DNA from: Neolentinus lepideus HHB14362 ss-1
Taxonomy: Eukaryota; Basidiomycota; Agaricomycetes; Gloeophyllales; Gloeophyllaceae
Reading direction: 5' to 3'
NCBI GenBank assembly: GCA_001632425.1
Contig: KV425572.1
Location: forward strand, 338,566-402,565
Length of the DNA stretch: 64,000 nt
Shown: one piece after another, positions 33,510 to 45,155 of the stretch
Numbering within the stretch: the stretch's first letter is position 1
How the letters are laid out: the number at the start of each line of letters is the position of its first letter
The notes under the pieces: model-generated
Databases searched by the model: none
Told to the model about the DNA's origin: nothing
The model's input: only the letters and a program-made list of their open reading frames with translations
Translations under genes and position numbers: made by a program

Positions 33510-33821
33510 TCAGTTTTGCCTCACTGGGGACAGTGCGAACGGAAAGTCTAACAGTAGGACATCAGTACATGTCGCCAGGGCACTTCCCTTCAGAGGAAAA
33601 TAAGCCATGAAACCAGCGGGTTGTGACAACCTCGGTCCTCGGAGATGATCGTCGATATCATAGACAGTAAGATAGACTTGTGCGCCATTCGGGTGCCCGT
33701 AGTTGCAATCGGAGTAGATCTCCCAAAGAAGTAGTTCATAATATGTATGAGCTATGATGCCAGCGACGTAGGAAATGCTGTGTGCGCCACTCAGAAAGTT
33801 AATGTGCTGTCTCGTGGGGAG
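33510..33821 (-). CDS. Cryptic terminal exon of an unrecognised minus-strand gene
   Basis: On the minus strand a splice-acceptor-like CATATAG is followed by a 103-codon open frame (LPTRQHINFLSGAHSISYVA, then HTYYELLLWEIYSDCNYGHP, then AQVYLTVYDIDDHLRGPRL) that ends at TGA 33510-33512. It lacks an early ATG, so it can only be a 3' exon. Further left in transcription order, hydrophobic pieces lie in minus-strand frames at about 33826-33985 (SIFGLAISISALCTITVIF) and 34030-34226 (RLSLLFPVVIWDASRLIDVI). They suggest a multi-span membrane protein, but I could not join them with matching phases. It could be a decaying gene. Confidence 0.35.
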   Translation of the reverse strand, partial: LPTRQHINFLSGAHSISYVAGIIAHTYYELLLWEIYSDCNYGHPNGAQVYLTVYDIDDHLRGPRLSQPAGFMAYFPLKGSALATCTDVLLLDFPFALSPVRQN

Positions 33822-35715
33822 CTATATGAAGACAAGGTGGGTGCGGTGCAGTCTTGTCGGCAGGACTTTTGTCGGACGATGACAAAAAATGACGGTAATG
33901 GTGCATAGCGCTGATATGCTAATGGCCAGGCCAAAGATGCTCAGAACTCGAGCACATCCAGACGGGATCGACAGTATTATGTCCGGACGACAAGAAAACG
34001 TGCGTCAAAAGGGGATGATGTCGTTCTATAGCTAAAGTTCTTCTAAAAGACGAGCGTTAAGCGCCAGTAAGAAGACGTCCTTCGAATGGATGCCAGACAA
34101 GCCTGTGAGAAGGGGTGTAATCAGGGAAAGTACATTCTGGGCAAATGAGAAGCGCAGGATAACATCTATGAGTCGACTTGCGTCCCATATGACCACAGGA
34201 AACAGAAGTGAAAGCCTAACTTGCATACCGGAAGACTGTTGCTGTGAATACTTGTGTCTGGCCTCAAGTGATAGCTACAGCAGTGTGATAGAGTCGCTCA
34301 AGAGAGAAGAGCTGATGTTGGGATGGATCCGAGTCTTAGGTGTGTCTGCAATTCCGAGTACTGGGTACGGCTACGAATCGTAAGGCACCAATTCCGAAGA
34401 CAGTGAACTTGCTTTATGCTAGCTTGTTGCACTGTCGCTGGGCGATACCGACACAACGGACAGCGAAGCGGAAGTCCGCGAGATATTTCCCAAGAAAGAG
34501 GGAGAAAAAGCCTCAAATTGTTGTGCGAGAATCGAAGAGAGCTTCCGAAGCAAGAGGCCTGGAGCCTGGACCTAAAGGAGCATCAGTCGTATATGATCAA
34601 TTTCGACATAGTTCAGTTGTTCTCCCTGAGGTCTTGTGCGCAAGGACGCAAATTGTCTTGAGTTGTGGGTGGTTTTGTGCAATCTGCCAGCCATTTGGAT
34701 TCCTCATCTGACAGAACACGTGTCGTCCAGCGTTTGTTATCTTGGACGGGGACAGTCATTCGCCGAGTTTGTCCTGTTTATAGAGCCGGTTGGGACGGCA
34801 GTGATAGTATTAGCGGGCGAAACCGAGTACGAGGCATGAAAAGATGTGACCTAATGTATAAATAACTGAACCTCTGGTACAGTCCTGTATTCAATATTCA
34901 CAGATCGAGAGCTTAGCAACAACCAGGAGAGTAGCCGTCCAGCCATTCTCGCTCACTGATTTGCTACTTCCTTTCCTCTTCCCAATGGACATACACGAGT
35001 GCCTAGCTTTGCATTACAAAGTGCTCCTGTGAACTCGAAATGATTTCTCGCACCTGACTCGCGGATTTCGGCATGTACATCAACGGACCACTACGACGCA
35101 GGAATAAACGTGTTTGTAGTCAGTAATGGCCACAGGCAGCTTTCAGAAGGCAATACCGATCTGCACAGTTTGACATTGCTCATCCGGCGATGAGTGCGGT
35201 ATATGCGCCATTGCAGAGATTCTCTGCCCATTCGAGGGTGGTCAGCGCGCTCAATATGCAGCAAAGTCGCAGGATCTGAGACAGAGAGAAGACACGAAGC
35301 TCCTGGAAAACGTGTTCCCCCAAATGACAAGAGAGGGACGCGTGACGCGGCGGTAATAACCCACTCTGATGAGGTCCGAACGTTATTTTGGTACCGAATA
35401 TAAGGGTTGTCGGACTTCAGTCATTCATTTCCTACATCGCAGCATCCGGTGTATAGGCCATAACTTGTATCGTCGCCATTGCGCGAGGTAATGATTAGGC
35501 GTTGTGGGTCGGTCCGTAATCGAAGGTTCGATCCGTCAAGACTCCCTTAGACCTACCCGCTCGGCACTGCTTAGCCTGGCCAAGAACTCAGAACACTCTT
35601 ATCTTCTTGACCCACCGCCGCGTATCTTCAGTTCCCTCTCCTCTTTAACGACGACGACACACGACGACGACACGCACACAGAGTTTCCTGACACTGGACG
35701 TTTCATGAGTAGACG
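33822..35715. other. Mostly non-coding interval before NHA1
   Basis: Apart from possible exons of the cryptic minus-strand gene (up to about 34500), I see no supported gene. The interval contains the upstream region of the antiporter. A degenerate gene or old insertion may lie here; no terminal repeats were found. Confidence 0.4.
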
Positions 35716-38667
35716 ATGGTGGTCTTCCATCCGGTGAGTGCCACAGTTCGGACGGTTCGGACAGGCGGATGTTGAGGAAGACTGGTCTAGTTTTCAGTAA
35801 CGATCCCACATGTAGCCTATGCTCTATTGGGCGGTTTCGTTGTTATTGTGAGTGCCAACGATCGTAATTATGACTTGGTCTGGTTGACGACGGTTGTCTA
35901 TGAAGTTTGGCATGTTCTCGCTGCTTATTCGTGAAAAGGCGGGATGCATACCCCTCCAGATATTTGTTCTATCTCTGACATGTTGGAGTGTAGCTTTACA
36001 TCGGAGAGGCATGCGTAGCATTTGTTTTTGGCGTTATAATCGGTGTGTGTCCTTGCCTCACAATCTCCACTTCCTGGACTCACATTGCCAGGACCCTATG
36101 GCGCCGGTGTATTCGACCCTAGGCATTGGGGAGGTGCTACGGATGAAGTCACGAACAGCATCACTCTCGAATTCACGCGGGTTGTCCTAGCGATCGGAGT
36201 CTTCGCCATCGGAGTTGAGCTGCCGAAAGCATACATGGCGAGACATTGGAAGAGTTTGTTTTTTCTGTTATTCCCTTGCATGACATGGGTGAGTCCTGCT
36301 TGATTGGCGAGGGAGCTAGAGCAGACTAACACGGTCTAGGGCTGGTTTGTATGTGCGGGCCTCATTTATGCGCTCATTCCAGGACTCAATTTCCTTTCAT
36401 CTCTTGCCGTCGCTGCCTGCCTCACCCCTACAGATCCTATCTTAGCAGCAGCTGTCGTGGGTGGTAAATATGCAGACAAGCATGTCCCTGCTCACCTTCG
36501 ACATCTCCTTGCGGCCGAGAGCGGCTGTAATGACGGTGCTGCGTTTCCGTTCTTGTATATCTCACTTTACCTCATCCTTGACAAATCTACCGGACGGGCT
36601 ATATCTGATTGGTTCTTACTGCTTTGGTTATGTGAGTTTCCCATCTTCCGTGTTATGACGTTCAGCTGACAGCGGTGCCGCAGACCAAGTCATCCTTGGC
36701 ATCGTCTTGGGTGCAATAATTGGCTGGACCTTCCGCCATCTAATGAAATTTTGCGAACGCAAAGATCTCATTGACCGCCAGTCTTACGTTGCACAATATG
36801 TCTCCCTGGCCATATTAACCATCGGTGTCTGTACGCTGCTTGGAACTGACGACCTTCTGGCCGCTTTCTCCTGCGGAACTGCCTTCGCTTGGGATGGATT
36901 CTTCAATAAACAGACCGAAGACTCGGTGTTCAGTTCCGTGGTAGACTTGTTGTTCAACGTGGCTGCCTTTGTATTCGTCGGCGCCTGGATGCCATTCGAT
37001 GCCTTTTCGAACACAGAGCTGACTCTCAGTGTCTGGCGACTAATTGTTATCGGCATCCTGATCTTACTCCTCAGACGACTGCCCATCATGATTGCGCTAT
37101 ACAAGTTCATCCCGGACGTAAAGACATTCAGGGAGGCTGTTTTCAGCGGCCATTTCGGTCCCATGGGCATCGGTCTGTTCAACGATGTTACTGCGTTTGT
37201 GTTATCGTAAACAGGTCCTGACTGTTCCAATTTCTAGGCGCCATATTCATTTCAACCTTGGCTGCGGAACAGCTTCCTCGCCCAGAGGGTGCTCCGCAAA
37301 ATCAGTATGAGCTTCTGCAAGCATCCATCCAGCCCATAGTGGCATTCATGGTGCTATGCTCCGTAGCCGTTCACGGTCTTTCCATCCCCTTCTTCTCTCT
37401 TGGTCGGCGTGTTCACACTGTCTCCCGAACATGGTCTCGTAGAGACACGCTCAGTAACGCCCCGGAGTGGACACATCAAACTAGGAAAGTGGAGAGGGGT
37501 GACGCAAGGATCATCATCAATAGAGACAATACTATGGAGAGAGGTGAAGCAACGACTCCCATAGATGACGAGAAGTCGGCTGCGAGTAGACGGGAGAGTA
37601 GCACGGCTGACGATAGCGTCGGGCTCTCGCACGACGTTCGTCATGCAGGAGAAAAGGATCAGAGTTCTGGAGAGACAATCGCAGAGGGCGATCTGGGAGG
37701 TGATATGAAGGACGAAAATTCACCCGATGGAGACGAAATTGTTGCCGAGTGGAAGGAGGGTCCGCATAAGATAATAGAACGAAAAGCAGGACCGGGCGAA
37801 GAGGTATTTATTTTTTTCAATGATGTTGCAAAGTTGTCTAACGCATCGTGTTCCAAGGTCGAGGTCGAAGTGGTCAGAAACGCTTTCGAATCTAACGCGG
37901 AGAAGCTTACATCTTTATACCGTGGGAGACACGATACCGTACATCAAACGGTAGAAGGCCATTTGGATCGCCTACGACAGGCCCAACATCAAGTCGGCAA
38001 AGAAGTAGAGAAAGCGGGAGAAAACCTTCACCACGGGCTGCATGCTGCGGAGCACAGTGTACAGAATGCTGAACACCGCACCGAGGAGGCCATTCTGCCT
38101 CACGGTGAAGGCAGTAGCAGTTATGGTCATGGAGACGACGAGGAAGACGAAGGCGATGCCGAGGACGAGGGATGGATGTCAGATCACAGTGAGGACGAGG
38201 CATCTAATGCGCACGTGACCTTCTCAGATAGACGCCCTCGCTCTAAGTCAAGAAGCCCAAGCAAGCCTGGCACATCCTCTCGCAATAGTCGGCACCGACC
38301 GCCTGGCCGGAAGGGCATACTAGCTAAACCGCAGATACTCTCACATAACCAGACGCCGAGCCTCTCCGATCTGGGTGAAGGTATTCAAACGAATGACAAT
38401 AGCCCTACACCGACAAGACCAGGGACCCCAGACGGACGTTTTGCCCGGCTTTCTCGGATCCAGTCGATGCGCTCTGCGGCTGCCTCCCGCGATGCCTCTC
38501 CTGCACGGTCCGTCAGATTCGCAGACGATCGCAGCGGGACGAGCACACCTAGAGGTCCACTCTCACCTCGACGCGAGTCCATAGCGCTCTCATCCCCGAC
38601 GTCTCCAGCTGATGACGACTCCTCACCGAAAACCAAAGTTACCTTCGATATACCGAATGAAAGATAG
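35716..38667 (+). CDS. NHA1: Plasma-membrane Na+/H+ (K+/H+) antiporter, NHA1/Sod2 type
   Basis: The 18-nt first exon MVVFHP joins to FSVTIPHVAYALLGGFVVI, matching the usual fungal Nha1 N-terminus. The CPA1 transport domain follows (about residues 5-440): YIGEACVAFVFGVIIGPYGA, EFTRVVLAIGVFAIGVELPK, LAVAACLTPTDPILAAAVVG and HLLAAESGCNDGAAFPFLYI. The paired acidic region TPTDP and ESGCNDG, which binds Na+/H+, is intact. Later helices include LFNVAAFVFVGAWMPFDAF, and after the final small intron GHFGPMGIGAIFISTLAAEQ. A hydrophilic tail of about 430 residues is acidic, contains EVEKAGENLHHGLHAAEHSV (likely coiled coil) and ends in a Ser/Pro/Arg-rich stretch with TAG at 38665. Nha1 exports Na+, K+ and Li+ and sets intracellular pH; the tail is regulatory in yeasts. 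Confidence 0.95.
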
Positions 38668-38829
38668 TCAAGTATAATCTTTCTTTTCTTATCAGAATTC
38701 TTTGACGGACTACAGTAATTTACGATTCGCCAGGACGGTGTGGCTGAGAATGTCGCCTATGGCTGACTGCAGCAATGTATCTAGTACAGCCTCTTCATGT
38801 TTGTCTAGAATGTATCAGTAATACGCTCT

Positions 38830-40907
38830 TCATTCTATTTTGACCTTTGATGGATTGTCTACGTGGCTCAGATCCACCACGAAACTGAGGGTGAAGCGGA
38901 TAACGCTGAGCCAGCATGCTAGCAATGACCCCACGGCCACCTTGAACCCGGTCTGCTCCAGGACGTCGAAAATAGCTGCCGCCCTGACAGACATTGGCTC
39001 GCGGTCAGGGTCCCGGAGTTCGAATGGTGAGTTGACGTTCAGATGGTCGATGACAGCACGGAGGCCTGACGTGAAACCGTCTTCGTGGAAACCATATCGT
39101 GTCCATGCACCTGCGAAGGATATGCCGCGTTTGCCCTGAATAGTTCTCATCTCATTCTGGGATTTAACGGCCTATGACACTGACGTTAAGCACAGATGTC
39201 TTCGTTGAGGCTGACAGACGTACTTCAGAGTCCAAAACTGGATGGCTATACTTGTACCACCCTACCGTGTTCTTGGGATCCGGGTCGTGGGGAGGGTTTA
39301 AGGTTACCAAGACTGGACCATGCTTTGCTTCCGAGAGATGCTGTAGTGCATTCATCCAATCTAAGGAATGAATCTGTTAATGGAAGTCAGCTACCTTCCG
39401 GATAGATGCTTACATGTCCTAGCGGTGTAAGTTAGCAAACGCGCGCATGGGGAATAGCACACGTCTTACAGAGAGATCTGGTCCTCGTTCACTTTCACGT
39501 TACCGTGCCTGTCCTGGGTGCTCGAGGAGAGCACGTTCCAGCATGACCAAGCCAGCCGTTCCCTGGGCATCAACTGAATGGTGTGCAAGGACACTATGAA
39601 CATGTGGTAGCAATGTCAGAGAAGCTAAACTTGCCTCTTTATCTGAGTGGAGCACAGCAATATTCCTATTCCATTGGAAGCGGCTGAGTATTCTTCGTTC
39701 ATCGTCAGTCGGACCAGAACCGGCATTCAGGATATTGAGCGTCGTGTCAGAGTGGCAAGCGAAAATGACATGGTCGAATTCGTGGGGTTGCCCGTCGCTT
39801 GTATGCAACTGTATCTTTGGTCCGGCTTCACGAATATCAACTGATTTGATCCCCGTACCCAAGTGCAGGCAGTGTTCCGGTAGTTTTGAAAGGATCGCCT
39901 TGACGTATGCGTGACTACGTGAGGTCAACTGGGTGAACAGAAACGTACTAAGAGATGCATACCTTCCCCCCTTAATTGTCAGCCATGAAGGTTTCCCTAT
40001 CAGCTGAAGCAAGTGATGATTGTACATAAATTGGATCTTTAAGCAACCGAGGTGAGGTTAGGAACTTCGTACGTCATATGAGTCAAGATGTCGCACCAAA
40101 GTCCTGGCAGGAAAGTCCATCGCGCACTTATCTGGCGGCATACTCCAGATCGCGGCTGTCATTGGCTTGCCAAAGTCCGTGTGTAAGCTGTACAAATGGA
40201 ACGCAGTCGGACGATACGTACTATGAGATAATTGTCACGGAAAGAGGCAGAGTAACCCTCATTTTCTAGATATTGACCAATAGAAAGGTCATTTGAGATT
40301 CTTTTGTCTTTCCACCCAATAATGAGCCTACGCGCGCAGGCGTTGAACCTCAAGACATCGTAGATGAGCCTCCACATGTTGGGATCTAGGAGCCTGGAGG
40401 GTTGACAGAACACGGTCATGAGGTTATTTCCGGCCCATTCAAAAGCACCATTATCGCGCGACACTGCGAATGTCATCTCCGTAGGCAGAATCTCCACTCC
40501 CGAACACATTTTGAGGAATCGGAGGAAATTGGGGTAAGTGGTTGGATTAAGGACAATCTGTTGAAGTTTTAATGACTGACTAGTAGAATAAACTAAATCA
40601 ACTTGCAAAACCCCTACAAGTGGAGATTGCAAAGTTGAGTTCGTTCAACCAAGATCACAGCCATTTTATTGCGAACTTACGTATCTACAGTCGTAGGCTC
40701 CTTGCCAAGCTGCACAAACTCGACTGTATTGGCATGCCCACCAGGCCTAAATTCTTCCTCAAATAGATGCACCTCATGATCGCTGTACTCATTGAGGAGC
40801 TGAAACGAAATGATCAGAGTCCTTTCGGAACTCAGAATGATGACACAAGTGCGTACCCATGTCGCAGCAAGCCCAGATACCCCAGAGCCTACAACCGCTA
40901 CTTTCAT
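38830..40907 (-). CDS. FAD/NAD(P)-binding flavin oxidoreductase (amine-oxidase-like, COG2907 type)
   Basis: The ATG at 40907 opens MKVAVVGSGVSGLAATW, a Rossmann dinucleotide-binding motif (GxGxxG). After an intron comes LLNEYSDHEVHLFEEEFRPG then GHANTVEF, the acidic ribose-binding residue and the second FAD motif. The middle has GVEILPTEMTFAVSRDNGAF, and an exon with GKPSWLTIKGGRYASLSTFL and FDHVIFACHSDTTLNIL. The last exon has GISFAGAWTRYGFHEDGFTS, the C-terminal FAD motif. This architecture matches predicted NAD/FAD-binding proteins found next to cyclopropane-fatty-acid synthases in bacteria and widespread in fungi; the substrate is unknown. The gene ends at 38830, converging on NHA1 with about 160 bases between stops. 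Confidence 0.85.
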
Positions 40908-43900
40908 ATGTGGAAACTGCTGACCTTTGTAATATTAAGAATGAAATGCAGTACTGTGCAGTACTAGGTTGGCGCAGTACTTAATAACGCGCCACCGGTC
41001 GCTTCGTTACCAAGTTCCTGTAACTGACGCGTACGTCACGTGCATCGGCAGAAACACTTTGTGGACCTTAATAGTTTTAAAGTCTATGCAGGCTGTCAAA
41101 CGGTCTCAGCGCTCGCTTTCACTTTGTTGTGGCTCTATATCTAGCAGATCTAGAATTTCTAGAATAATCATGTTATTAACTGGCAGCTTGTAGGTTGAAG
41201 ATACGCGCAAGCTGGGTAGCAGTATACATCATGGCATCGATGTGCACCGGACGATGGATGCAAGCGAGAAACCAGATAACTGGACGCACAGATTGATTAG
41301 GAGAGCTTAGAGAAACCCTGTAACGAGTCCGAGATCTTGAGAGGAGATTACTTTCCATGATGTATGTTCCGCAACTTTGGGTCACATCTAACAGGTGCTA
41401 CTATCTATCCAACTCGAGAGGGAGTGACATTGACGACGCCATCATAAGTGTTCGAAAGGTGGGTACCAGCAATAGACTCAATGGTATTTGCTTATCGTCG
41501 ATGTAATGAATCCTTGATCAGAAACTAGATAGGACAAGATCGCGGCATTGGGACCGCCCAGTGAGACAAACAAACTCACTTCCTGTTGCAAAAAAAGTCG
41601 GGTGAACCCTCCTGCTGCTCCAGCGCAACGAGCTCTATCAGGTCCGAATCTCTCCATGATGGGAAGGTCGAAGACTCATCGATGCATCCCTCGACACGAA
41701 ACACGGGCACATCTGTACTTAACGTGTCCAATTCTAAGTCGAAAAGGAAGCGCGTGCGTCTCGAACTCCCTTGTGCCCGAAGCTTTCGTGGGAGGGACAG
41801 AGAGAGCATCCAGTAATGTCTGTGACGTGTGGTCTCCATCAATGCCATGGGTGCTCCACGATAAATAGATGTATTAATACAAACATAAAACTCTGGAACA
41901 ATAGACAACAATCATCATACTGGGCTAGCCGATCCCCAGCAGAGCGGTTACAAGCAATACGAATTCAACCAGTTTCAAGAAATGTAGCCTGCTATCATCT
42001 CACCAGGCCTTTGCGTAATCCTGAGGCTACATCAGAACTGAAATTGGTTCAGTCAGCATTAAAGGTTCGATCGCACGTAACCCACTTCGTTGCTCGGCTG
42101 CTCCGGGGCAGACTTGATGTTGTCGTCAAAGCCCCCGATCGGATACAGCTGCGAAAATCCTCAGATATACAATTTGATGATCTATCATTGATCCTCACTT
42201 TCTTCATGGCGTGCTCCTCAGGAGCAGAACGGATGTGAACCTCGGAACGAGGATTCGTGAGCATATGAAAAGTATTAACTGGATCCGTTCTCTCTCTGTC
42301 CGTTCCCTTACCACGGACAGTCCGTCTCGTATTCAACCTGGACGGAATAAATTAGAGAACGGAAAGCAGCAATAGACGAAGGCTCACGTTGCAACAAACG
42401 ACACAGCATACACTGCAGAATACTGTTAATAAGCACCCTTTGGCGGAGCGTGACTACTGCCTTACTCTTGCTTACAACAAAATAGAAGCCCATGAAGATG
42501 AAGTTATCTGGCATGGTATTGTACTGATTCGGGTCTTAGCCCGTTGTTTCCAAGGCAACTATCCCAGTTGCTCACCAGAATCAATGTGGCCAGACTGAAA
42601 GCACTGCAAGCAAGGACATACATATTGGCACTTCGTACGAATGGTCGGCGTTGACGTGTGCGTACCTGGTTAATAACCCCGTATTCACGGCATACAACGA
42701 TAGACTATTAACCAAAGAGTCGGAGCTGGAGAGATAATAGATGTCATTTGGATGTGTTCTGTGGCATGGACGACTGTCGGCTTACTTTGAATAGCCTGTT
42801 TTCAATCTCCCTAAGAAATAACATAAAGCTATAGCAGTGACGGCGTCCGTTGTGACGCCGAGCGCAAGGGACAGTGTTCCAAAAGCCTGGCAGAACGTTA
42901 TCGCTAATACGGGGACCTGTTTATATGGAGTCTACCTTTAACTTTGATAAGTGGATCAAAGAGTCCAGCATGAAGCTGCAAAACACGCAAGTCAGCCAAG
43001 ATACGCGTATCGAGATACAAGCACTCACGCCTTTACGGTAAACACTTCGCAGCGCAAAGACATGCGACGTCAAAATATGTTCGATCAAAGGATGATTCAC
43101 TCTAACTTACATGTAGCAGTGCCTACAAGGAAAGCAAGGTCAGCCGTGCGCCCTTAGAACGTAAGTGAGGATACTGCGCACCCATTTGCGCGCAAGTGAG
43201 CACGAGCTATAGAAGGCAATCGGGTCCAATTTAATCGTGATGGATCTGACCATACTCACCACTAGACCGGTGACAGGAATATTATGACCGCTGACTTCTA
43301 GTGGTCAGTACTCGTGGGTGCTTGCGAAGATAAAAAAAGTACATCTCCAGACGCGCATAGCGAAGCAGCTGTCGGAGGTGTCAGTGTTATACCTGGCTTC
43401 TACCAAAGGAAGAGACATACGCCTTCACTATTGTCCCGACGAAAGCCTAAGTAAGTTCCGGGTCAGAAAATAATTGACAGATATTTCGTGGCAAACAAAC
43501 ACCAATCTCGACTTGCACGACTAGGGACCTAAGGGCGAACGGCTGTAAGCAGCTGAATGGACGAAACTCTGCAATATCATACCAGACGATTTTATCTATC
43601 AGAACCAAGGGATTGCCATAGTTCCTGAGAGCCATCAGAACGAACTGGGCCAATAAATCCAATTCATACGCACGAAATGCTGTAAAAATACATTTGATGC
43701 GATATGAAGCACTGATCCACGATCTCAAGTATCCTAGAAAGTGTGGATGGTAACGCGACCTCCAGACGATGTTTATAGCACTATACCACAAAGTCGCAAT
43801 CTACTCATATTCATCAGACGATAATATTTAATAAGGCAGACCCGCATTACTAGGAGTTTATAACCTGGCTTGTCAGCAGGATACCGTTTGAAATAGGTGA

Positions 43901-45155
43901 ATACCTGCGACGTGAGGATGCCTAGAACACTGGAAAGACCATGAGGCTATGAAATATAATTTCTAGTGGAAGTGACCTGACATGGTTGATACTGCGAATC
44001 CGCAAAAGTCTGCGCCGAGTGTAGTGTTAAGATTAAGAGCAGCCAAAGCCCCAGCGGCTGCTGAAGCCTGAGCAGCAGCAGCAGGGTCACTAGAAGCACT
44101 GGGCGTAGACATGGGCGTTCCAACCACCCGATTATCGACAGTTGACGGTTGTGGGAGAGATGAGATCAACGAATATGAGGTTGCTTCGCTAGAGAGGGCT
44201 CTGTCTCGACCAGGAGTCTGCCCTCTTAGATTATAGCGTAGTAGAAGTTGTAGATGCTAGTGGTTGCAACGACTAAAGGAAGCGCACCGGGCGCCCGATA
44301 ATTTAGAAGCTAACCTGGGGGCGCATTTCACCACTTGGCGCTCGGTTGGATCACAAGGGCCTACGGGGTCCGTATTGTTTTATATCGGAGTGGTCCACAC
44401 GCGGATAGCGACGGCAGCTAGAGCACGCATGCAATTGAATAATGCATGACTTCCCGTAACGTTAAATCGGAACTAGTGGTCACACTAGTCGATCGATATT
44501 GATAGGAAAACTGGAGATGGTTTGTAAACCGTGACGACCGGCTGATTGTTATATATGGGCACCCCAACATAACTTAGTACATTGACAAGTTAAATAACCA
44601 TAGAGGGAAGTTGGAGACCAGGCCGAGCTCCGGGATTTTGTGGGGTGGGCCCCGAGACTTGTGGTATGACCGTGAATATTTAGAGCTGAAAAATAGGGAT
44701 TTGACGTTACGGAAAGTCATTCAATGTGGCGCTCGAAACGGAAACCACTCGCACGTTGACTCTGTGCCGCAATATTCGTAAGTCTGAGCGCTGCTTTTGG
44801 ACTGCTCCTTAGATGCACAAGAATGGAATGACCACATGGGCACAGGCGAAGTATCTGGAAGCGCATACCCAAAAACAATAGCATGACTTGCAATCGCGTG
44901 TAGTCGCGTGTGCACCTCTTGCCCCGGCGTCCAATTTAATGACCAGACGATTTAAGGTCGGGCTTCTTCATTAATATAGGCAGGGGTCACGTCTTCCTGC
45001 CAGGGACGATTGGATCTTCGTTGCCTAGATTCCATCGAAACGGGTGTGGTCGACTGTTGTCAGATGTACAGGGACGTATCGACTCGAGTCAAAAGCAGTA
45101 TGTGCATCGATTGAAACCCCTATTCTTGATATCATGATATACTCTTAATTGTCGT
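40908..45155. other. 4.2-kb gene-poor interval
   Basis: No gene of a known family found. The best fragments on the minus strand are a frame from ATG 41848 to a GTGAGT donor at 41579 (MALMETTRHRHYWMLSLSLP, then DVPVFRVEGCIDESS), followed by a frame ending at 41176 whose phase does not match. There is also a TTG-started 114-codon hydrophobic frame at 43447-43791 and an Ala-rich frame at 43963-44169. Base composition is more AT-rich and small inverted repeats occur (TCTAGTGG near 43296). It looks like decayed sequence, possibly old transposon or pseudogene DNA. Confidence 0.4.

Noticed and set aside
43963..44169. Small Ala/Ser-rich protein as a mating pheromone precursor
   Set aside because: The Cys lies well inside the frame and there is no terminal CaaX motif; no STE3-type receptor is nearby.
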